A stretch of 64,000 bases of DNA from Brachionus manjavacas (Eukaryota > Rotifera > Eurotatoria > Ploima > Brachionidae). The notes beneath the pieces are model-generated. The model worked only from the letters and a program-made list of their open reading frames with translations, did no database searches and had not been told where the DNA came from. The number at the start of each line of letters is the position of its first letter. Position 1 is the first letter of the stretch. The DNA is taken from NCBI GenBank assembly GCA_019054805.1, contig JAHQIY010000001.1, positions 186,001 to 250,000 on the forward strand, read 5' to 3'. Positions 58,401 through 64,000 of the stretch are shown one piece after another. Position numbers and translations under genes: made by a program.

Positions 58401-61400
58401 TAATAAAATGAACCTTCTCTCTTACCTAATACATTTGATTAATTCATTTTTAGACTCAAGATCATTATAAGATTTTTAAAATGGCATTCGTCTCTAATTT
58501 CACCATAATGCATTGATTGTATTGCTTGTTTAGACAAATGATGATTAATTCCCATTGCTTCCATCGTTGCTTTTGATAAGTCTCTTGCAACTGTTTTATA
58601 TAGTTTTGGGACACCAATAATATGATAGTGTTGTTTTCCAGTGAAGCTTTCCTGATCCACACCAATTATCCTTACTCTTTCGAAAACTTGGAGCTCACCT
58701 AAGGAGCTACCATAGGTGACCTCCAAGTAAGCCCCCTCCGCAAGCAAGTCTTGTTGTAGCTTATATATATTATTATTATTATTTTTGTTTACTGTACTTC
58801 AGAATGAAAACAAAATTAAAGGTTGGATAAAATAAAATAAAATCAAAAAATGCCAATAAAGTAAAAAAATGTAATATAAACTGAAATTAAAAAGAGATCA
58901 GACTTGTTTTTAAGTCATAGTTTTAAGTCAAAGTCACAAAAATTTAAGTCAAAGTTGTGACTTAAGTTCAATTATTTTTTTTAAGTCAAAGCTTTTTTAA
59001 CAAACTTTTATTTGAATTTTTTTCTATTTATTTTTTTATTTAAAATTAAGTTAAACTGAAGTTAGATAAAATAAATAGAAATTTAAAGCCCGCCTATAAA
59101 AAAAATCACCAACTTGACTTGGAAAAAAAAAATTAAGTTTTTTTGCACAGTTCTCTAGTACCTAGAGATGAATCTGTAAAGAATGTTGTGAAAGCTTAGA
59201 AACTTTTTATTTTAGAGAACAGTATCTTTAGTTTTTACAAAAAAAAAAACCTGGTAAAAAAAGTAGTATTTTTTTAATTAATATTTTAAATAATCAAATT
59301 ATTAAGAAAAAAAAATCAAAAAAATTATCAAAAGTAAAATGTTAAATGGTTAAATGAGGTTTTCTTTACGTAAATTTACAAAAGTAAAAAAACGTAAATT
59401 TACAATATTTTACGTAAAATTTGGTGAATTTCGAACATTTTACGTAAATTTATGGAAAAAAATTGCCAAAAATTGAAATAATTTGGCACTTTTAAAAAAA
59501 AAAATGAATTTTTTTATCATTCAATATTAATTTTTAAATAAAGAAAAAAAAAAAAATAATTTACCATAATTAAGAAAAATTTTGGGAAAAAGTTTTCAAT
59601 TTAATGGTAAAAAATGGTAAAAAAAGGTTAATTAAAATTTGTAAAAAAATTGAAAAAAATTTTTTATTTACATTTTTTTAAGTTTAAAAAATATCTTAAA
59701 TTTCTTTTTAAGTTTTTGACCAACTTCCTTGATTTTCTATTAATTTAATTATTATCTAGATTTTAATTTAAATTAATTATATATTTATTTTATATTTTCA
59801 ATTTTTACCTTTTTTTAAATGTTTAATGTAATATTGACATTTCACCATCTTTTACCATTTTTTACCATTAAATTGATTACTTTTTCACAAAATTTACGTA
59901 AATTATGGTATTTTTTTTTTACAAAATTTTGAAATAAATATTGAAGGATAAAAAAAATTTAGAAGGACGTAAAATTAACGTAAAATGTTCGAAATTCACC
60001 AAATTTTACGTAAAATCTATCAAATTTACGTTTTTTTACTTTTGTAAATTTACGTAAATTTTCAATATTTTACGTAAAATAAGGTAAATTAACTATTTTT
60101 TTACGTAAATTATCGTAAATTACTAAATCCGGAACACCACTGTATTCATCGCAAAGTAAGCAAGTTTTTGGACTTTTGGAAAAAAAGCAAAAAAAAACGT
60201 AAAACACATTACTTAAAAAAAAAAATTAAAGACTTTTCTTGGACTTTTGAGAAAAAATAAATAAAAAAAAGTCCGGACTTGGACTTGACTTGAGACTTGT
60301 GACTTTTAATCAACTCTGAAATGTTCTGTCAAATATCAGCTTGTACCGGTTTTGGAAAAAAAATGGTACAAAATGATATAATCTGATATTTTACATTATT
60401 TACTGCCAGCTAATATAATCTGATATCACGTGACATTAGCTGAGGGCTGTAACAAAAATAATCCTAATTGATTAAATCTGAATTTTTGAACTTTTGCACC
60501 CTTTTTTAATCTAATTTTTCAATAAACTGAAAATCTAATCAAAAATTGTTAATCTTAAGTTATCATTTAACGAGTTCAATTTTTTAAATTTAACCATGAT
60601 ATTTTTAAATGATAATAATATTAATAAAAATTACAAAACTTATGATTACAAAAATAAAAAACACGGATTTTTCACTTCATTTGTTCACTTTTTGGATTGT
60701 AAAAATTATTATTCTAATTTTAAATATTAAACTTTAATTATGAAAATTCGACATTAATTTTACATCAATTTAAAAAAAAAATGGCATATTAATTTTATTC
60801 TAATTATCTCTTTTCTATAATAATTTGAAAAGCATTTATTTCTGTTGTATAAAATAAAATTTTTTTTTTTTATTTCAGTCTTAAAACCTGAAGAAGGGCA
60901 TTTGGTCGAAATAGAAAAAGATTAAGGGTACCTTTAATGCAGCTTTTAATTTTTCGGAACAAATTTGAAGGATGTTATTTGTCAAAAAAAGGCTTAAATT
61001 TTAAGTTTTTTTAAATCTAAAAATTTTTAAATATTTAAACTCAAAACTGAGAAAAACAATAAAAAATATCTGTCACATAATTGAGACCTCAACATTAAGT
61101 AAAAATAAAAATAATTTTTAAAGGTGCTTTCATCTGGAAAAGCTGCTAAAAGACGAACATTTAAAAAGTGAGCGTCTTTTCCTAAAGTCAATAGAACTGG
61201 TGCGAAAATTCGGACAAAAAAGCAACCGAGAAAGCATTTGCTCAAACGAAATGCAGAATGAATACCCAACTGATCTGGCACAAAAATTGGCTACAATTCG
61301 TCAAATTTTGACTGAAGAGGACGAACCTCATGAGCTAAAAAACTTGTCAACTATTGATGATATCCTCCAAGACATCGAGATTAGGAGCAAACGAATAAAA

Positions 61401-61874
61401 CAGCAAAACCAGACTCACCTGCTAGATCTTAAAATACTAAAAGAAAACAAGCTAAAGCTAGAATCGCTTTACAAAATAAAATGCAAGAGTGATCTGAACA
61501 AGTCGGCCAAAATTCACAAACTTGAAGTTAACTATCAAAGCGAATTGTTCAAGTTAAGAGATGAGTTCAACTCAGATTTAGTTCGCTACTTGGAGCATAA
61601 ATTGGTACTAAGGGACGCAATGTTCAATGATTTAGTTCTCAGATTGAGCAAAATTTTGAACATTGTAAACATATCAGACGAACCATGCGAAATGATTCGC
61701 GAAAATCTGTCCCACTTGGTCCAAAATCTAATTAACTCTTTGAATTTAAACGAACCTAATTTGCAAGGACTTGGTGAAGTAAATGCTGGCCTTGATTTGG
61801 ATACAATATACAAAAAAGCGCCTGTTAACCTAGTGGGCCAAGGCTTGGACATTAATCCGGACTGTATAATTCGA
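52467..61874 (+). CDS. Unrecognised Ser-rich coiled-coil protein (two exons seen, 3' incomplete)
   Basis: Exon 1 52467-53419 and exon 2 61124-61874 join in phase (AG|G, Arg codon) into 568 residues. The next donor, GTAAGT, is at 61875, so the gene continues, probably beyond the window. Start is the first ATG (MHAKNESDPN). Residues about 1-205 are basic, Ser/Gln/Asn-rich and probably disordered (SRPERPVSNLE, SESDVSTRSNSPQK). From about 210 a heptad-rich coiled coil begins (RINDLESRIWTLECELSRER, LRESLQNDARDQIDQREL) and continues through exon 2 (LEKLLKDEHLKSERLFLKSI, SKRIKQQNQTHLLDLKILKE). Exon 1 has host-like, GC-richer codons than its surroundings. The layout recalls cytoskeletal or centrosomal adaptors; some similarity to JAKMIP-type coiled coils is possible but I cannot support it. 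The 7.7-kb intron is filled with nested transposons. Confidence 0.7.
53531..54512. mobile_element. Inverted-repeat element with TA target duplication inserted in the LINE reverse transcriptase
   Basis: Ends ACGTAATGGTCCGATAAATA and its reverse complement TATTTATCGGACCATTACGT, flanked by TA at 53529-53530 and 54513-54514. Removing the element and one TA restores the frame GSVT-SPIL of the LINE. The arms (53531 to about 53961, and about 54313 to 54512) carry repeated AGTGACATGTCA words. The left arm is interrupted by a LINE tail at 53566-53817. No transposase; TA duplication points to the Tc1/mariner/pogo superfamily. Confidence 0.85.
53566..53817 (+). mobile_element. LINE 3' tail inserted within the left arm of the inverted-repeat element
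   Basis: The right arm of the host element has no counterpart of this block, showing that it is an insertion. It contains CAATCTTTTCCAATTTATG and TTCTGAAGGAGCTTTAGCTC followed by GGTACAGAAAACAAATAAAT, nearly identical to 12940-13100. This is the third layer of a nest: LINE tail in MITE in LINE. Confidence 0.8.
55540..56180. mobile_element. Cluster of LINE 3' tails
   Basis: 55768-55793 (+) reads TTCTGAAGGAGCTTAAGCTC then GGTACAG. 56030-56060 (-) reads CTCCTGAAGGACGTTAATTA with an AAATAAATAAA tail. 56121-56175 (+) reads TTCTGATACCCATGAAAGAG then CTCATGCTCGATACAG. These are separate insertions with the stem-loop end in various states of decay. 56181-57060 after them holds AT-rich intron without further features that I can name. 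Confidence 0.55.
57070..58410 (+). pseudogene. Second LINE reverse transcriptase, split by an 829-bp inverted-repeat element
   Basis: Before the insertion the plus strand encodes DELVGTKEITSAIKRGS and a damaged GPDQIHN-type motif (57080-57170). After it: YLFSLSLREGKIPSAWKSAN, NYRPISMTSCLGKLLERIVY, KNRRTADNLFFLIQKIVESF and FFDISKAFDRVWHDGLIYKL, the classic N-terminal half of a non-LTR reverse transcriptase. It ends near 58410 before the catalytic box, and several stops and frameshifts are present. Confidence 0.85.
57176..58004. mobile_element. 829-bp inverted-repeat (foldback/MITE) element
   Basis: The left arm 57176-57335 (GTAAAGTGCAAGGCAGCATG ... CAACCTGTAAGCCGTCTCAT) is the reverse complement of 57847-58004 with few mismatches, about 158 bp per arm. 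The 510-bp centre has no supported ORF. The target duplication may be AAAAAAT (before 57176 and at 58008-58014), with two or three extra bases at the right junction. The arms contain GGTCCCCCAGGACCACCC, notably GC-rich for this region. Confidence 0.85.
58439..58800 (-). CDS. Unrecognised ORF next to a LINE-type tail
   Basis: A 102-codon minus-strand frame (58747-58439) reads YLEVTYGSSLGELQVFERVR, then VARDLSKATMEAMGINHH, with normal-looking amino-acid composition and GC-richer DNA than its surroundings. Just before it, 58800-58745 on the minus strand reads TTCTGAAGTACAGTAAAC and a run of AAT triplets, a LINE tail. The frame is therefore probably part of another mobile element or a captured gene fragment. 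No motif is recognised. Confidence 0.35.
58899..58995. mobile_element. Family A MITE left-end fragment
   Basis: CAGACTTGTTTTTAAGTCAT followed by AGTTTTAAGTCAAAGTCAC matches the left end of 18670-18987. The element breaks off near 58995, where TTTTTTTAAGTCAAAGC is followed by unrelated sequence. Confidence 0.6.
59366..60141. mobile_element. Large inverted-repeat element rich in ACGTAAATTTAC words
   Basis: The left part (59366-59466: AAGTAAAAAAACGTAAATTT ... CGAACATTTTACGTAAATTT) is repeated inverted at about 59976-60060. Inner arms TTTAATGGTAAAAAATGG (59600) and CCATTTTTTACCATTAAA (59857) also pair. On the minus strand the right end is CAGTGGTGTTCCGGATTTAG at 60141. It joins directly to a family A MITE fragment. 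No coding capacity. The left terminus is unclear. Confidence 0.6.
60142..60338. mobile_element. Family A MITE right-half fragment
   Basis: 60142-60317 matches the reverse complement of the left half of 27706-28160 (TATTCATCGCAAA, GTAAAACACATTAC, AAGTCCGGACTTGG) and ends GTGACTTTTAATCAACTCTG, the family terminus. The ACGTAAA element abuts it at the word GATGAATA, suggesting that it inserted into this MITE and that the rest was lost. The last 20 bases after the terminus are ordinary flank. Confidence 0.6.
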
Positions 61875-62660
61875 GTAAGTTGAAAAAATATATTTATAAA
61901 TTTTTAGCTAAAATTACTTTTTTTATCGCTTAAATAAATTTGCTTAATCAAAATTTACACATGCATTTAAAGTCACTTTTTTTTTATTTAAAATAAAATA
62001 AAAAACCTTTTTTGACATTATTTCATCAAATTCTAAAATGGTTGATTTGGAAAAAGAATTGACCAACAAAACATCGAAGCAATTGCTAGAAAAAGATTTA
62101 GAATAAAAAGAAAGAAAAAATGCCGAGTATATTAGAGTTTAGAAATCATTTTAAAATATTTAATTTTTATTTTTAAGACTAAAAAAAGTATTTTTAAATT
62201 GAAATAGTCTTTTATAAATAAAAAAGCATACCTTTTGTGCATTAAAATTTTTTTAAAATAGATATAAGTAAATTTATGTAGTTTAATTAGTGATAAAAAG
62301 ATTATAGCCAATTTGAAAGCGGATCAAAATAGCAAACATTAATGTTAAAAAAAATTTCTGGCAAAAATCAATCGCTTTTATTCAAAATTAAAAGTAGAAT
62401 TTTTGGAAAATCAGATTTATTGAGGTAAAGAAAATGAGAATATAAAAAAGTAAAAATTCTTTCTGTTTACTTCTTGAACTCTATGGTAATTTTTTTATTT
62501 TGTGCTGCCCCTTTTTTACTTTTGCTAATTGAAATAAAGATTTTAATTAATCAATTGTTTAAATATTAATCTTAAATTTTAACTAATATTTATCATAGCT
62601 TTAGCATACTCGAATCCCTTAACCAGGGCTAAGTCCCAGACCTCGCTTAATTTTTAATAC

Positions 62661-62887
62661 CATAGTTGTTTTTAAGTCATAAGTCTTAAGTCAAGTCAAT
62701 GACTTAAAATTTTTTTTTTTAGTGAAGTTTAGTCAAGTGAACTAATTATCTGATTTTTAAACTAAAAAATAAATATGATTTTTATTTTAATCCAAAAAAA
62801 GTTTAGTTTTAAAATCAGAAAATTAGTTGACTCGACTAAACTTCACTAAAAATTTTTTAAGACATTGGCTTTGACTTAAAAAAAAAA
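62661..62887. mobile_element. Family A MITE, reverse orientation, one end lost
   Basis: CATAGTTGTTTTTAAGTCAT starts a segment matching the reverse complement of 18670-18987, including the inner fold-back AGTGAAGTTTAGTCAAGTGA / GACTCGACTAAACTTCACT. The outer right end beyond 62887 is absent. Confidence 0.7.
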
Positions 62888-62992
62888 AATTACAAAACTT
62901 AATCAATTGTACATATATCACATAACTTCACAAAACCATTGATTTAAAAATTTATAAAAGCCTTAAAATTTTTTTTTGTGAAATTCAGTACA

Positions 62993-63252
62993 AAAGAACA
63001 GAACAAAGTGTAAAAAAATTAAATAACTTTTTTTCTAAAAGTTTAAAAATTAATTCTGTGAAAGCAGCATGGTGCAACATTCAAAGTTGCCTCAACTGTA
63101 AAGGTCTGCTAATGATCTGCTAAACTCTGCATATTTAGCAGACCTTGATATTTGATGAGCTTTGAATGTTGCACCATACTGCATTCACAGAACTAATTTT
63201 AAACTTTTAGAAAAAAAGTTATTAATTTTTTTACATTTTTTTCTGTTCTTTT
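62993..63252. repeat. 260-bp near-perfect palindromic element
   Basis: The left arm about 62995-63083 (GAACAGAACAAAGTG ... GCAGCATGGTGCAACATTCA) pairs with the right arm about 63161-63253 (TGAATGTTGCACCATACTGC ... TTCTGTTC) with few mismatches. The loop of about 75 bp holds GGTCTGCTAATGATCTGCTA and AGCAGACC. A diverged copy is at 44735-44885. It is non-coding. Confidence 0.75.
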
Positions 63253-64000
63253 TATCATTCAAAATATTATTAAAATTCAAGTTATTCTAATAAAGCAAAT
63301 ACTTGTGTAAAATGTAAATTTTTTTTATTTTTTTTTGTTTACCAAAAAAAATAAAAATTATAAAACTAAAAAGCTACAGCAAGCGAGCTTGCGGAGATGG
63401 TTTACTCAGAAGCCATCTAAGGTAGCTAATCGCGCAAAAATCGAGAGATAAATTAAGGAACTACAATGAAAGTTTCAGAGACGAAGCTGAGGTAAAAGAC
63501 GAATACGACAGACTATACAGATTGATGAGTTAAGCAGTAAATTCAAAAAATTTGGCATTAATAAGAAATAAATAAAAAATAAATTAGATAATGGTACAAT
63601 AGTATAAAAAACTAATAATAGATGAGTAATTTCATATATATGTACAATTGATTAAGAAAAAAGAATTTATAGAGAAATTACAAAGAAAAAGATAAGTAGA
63701 AAATGATTTACACAAAATATAGTTACAAATTCAAATGTTTATAGAAAATTTCAAATATATAGTTACAAGATTGTATAAAGAGAAAGGTAATCAATCAGTT
63801 TTTATAATAATAAAATTAATAATGTACCATGGTGCATTTTTAATTTCTATAAATTAATTTGACATGCTTAAAAATTATTTGTGATGAGGATTTTCAGCAT
63901 ACTGTACTACAGTAGTTAGTAACTACATCATCAACTCTAGTCAATTTTATGTCTTTATATTTTGTTCATTTTTGGACCACAAGAGTAAAAATTTAGATAA

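Larger units (their letters stand above)
61875..64000. other. Right-edge stretch with MITE copies and retroelement scraps
   Basis: 62020-62107 carries an open reading stretch (MVDLEKELTNKTSKQLLEKD, then stop) that looks like coiled-coil coding, but no splice acceptor in frame with exon 2 precedes it. 63370-63540 (+) encodes, with a frameshift, LQQASLRRWFTQKPSKVANR and FRDEAEVKDEYDRLYRL, apparently a retroelement C-terminus with an A-rich tail. No other gene is supported. Confidence 0.4.

Noticed and set aside
62020-62107. Terminal exon of the coiled-coil gene
   Set aside because: The peptide looks plausible, but no AG acceptor in a compatible phase precedes it after the donor at 61875, so it is mentioned only as a possibility.

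Overview
This is an AT-rich animal genomic window with GT-AG introns. Four conserved protein-coding genes are recognisable, together with one unrecognised coiled-coil gene and a dense layer of decayed transposons. Very short introns (about 43-55 bp) alternate with transposon-filled introns of 1-8 kb. The gene set (focadhesin, sterol O-acyltransferase, COMMD7, MTR4) is metazoan. A monogonont rotifer such as Brachionus would fit the composition and the LINE style, but that is an inference and not proven by the window.

Layout. 1-1749: transposon debris, including a hAT-type MITE with a perfect 8-bp target duplication. 1750-16716 (+): focadhesin (FOCAD), 5' end outside the window, 16 exons that join into one open frame of 1,520 residues. 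16882-20068 (+): sterol O-acyltransferase, starting only 165 bp after the FOCAD stop. 20138-20754 (-): COMMD7, convergent with it at 69 bp. 21726-26340 (-): a broken Ty3/gypsy retrotransposon with one LTR and an unusual AT-hook/Cys-rich ORF after the integrase. 26341-31474: MITEs, two tRNA-like SINE copies and a CA/GT microsatellite. 31475-37680 (+): complete MTR4 RNA helicase in five exons; its 2-kb first exon is strikingly GC-rich. 37690-52466: no convincing host gene, but mariner, LINE, Tigger and MITE remains. 52467-61874 (+): two exons of a Ser-rich coiled-coil gene separated by a 7.7-kb intron packed with nested LINEs and inverted-repeat elements; it probably runs past the right edge. 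61875-64000: MITE copies and a long palindrome.

The genes do not form one pathway. MTR4 is the nuclear exosome helicase, focadhesin is connected in the literature to the cytoplasmic SKI complex (whose helicase is an MTR4 paralogue), SOAT esterifies cholesterol in the ER, and COMMD7 belongs to the Commander endosomal complex.

The most interesting signals are transposon related: a hAT MITE whose 8-bp target duplication spans and duplicates a splice donor of SOAT; two inverted-repeat elements that each split a LINE reverse transcriptase (one with a TA duplication, itself carrying a third insertion); a family of LINE 3' tails sharing a stem-loop; a pair of tRNA-like SINEs; and a possibly novel accessory reading frame in the gypsy element.
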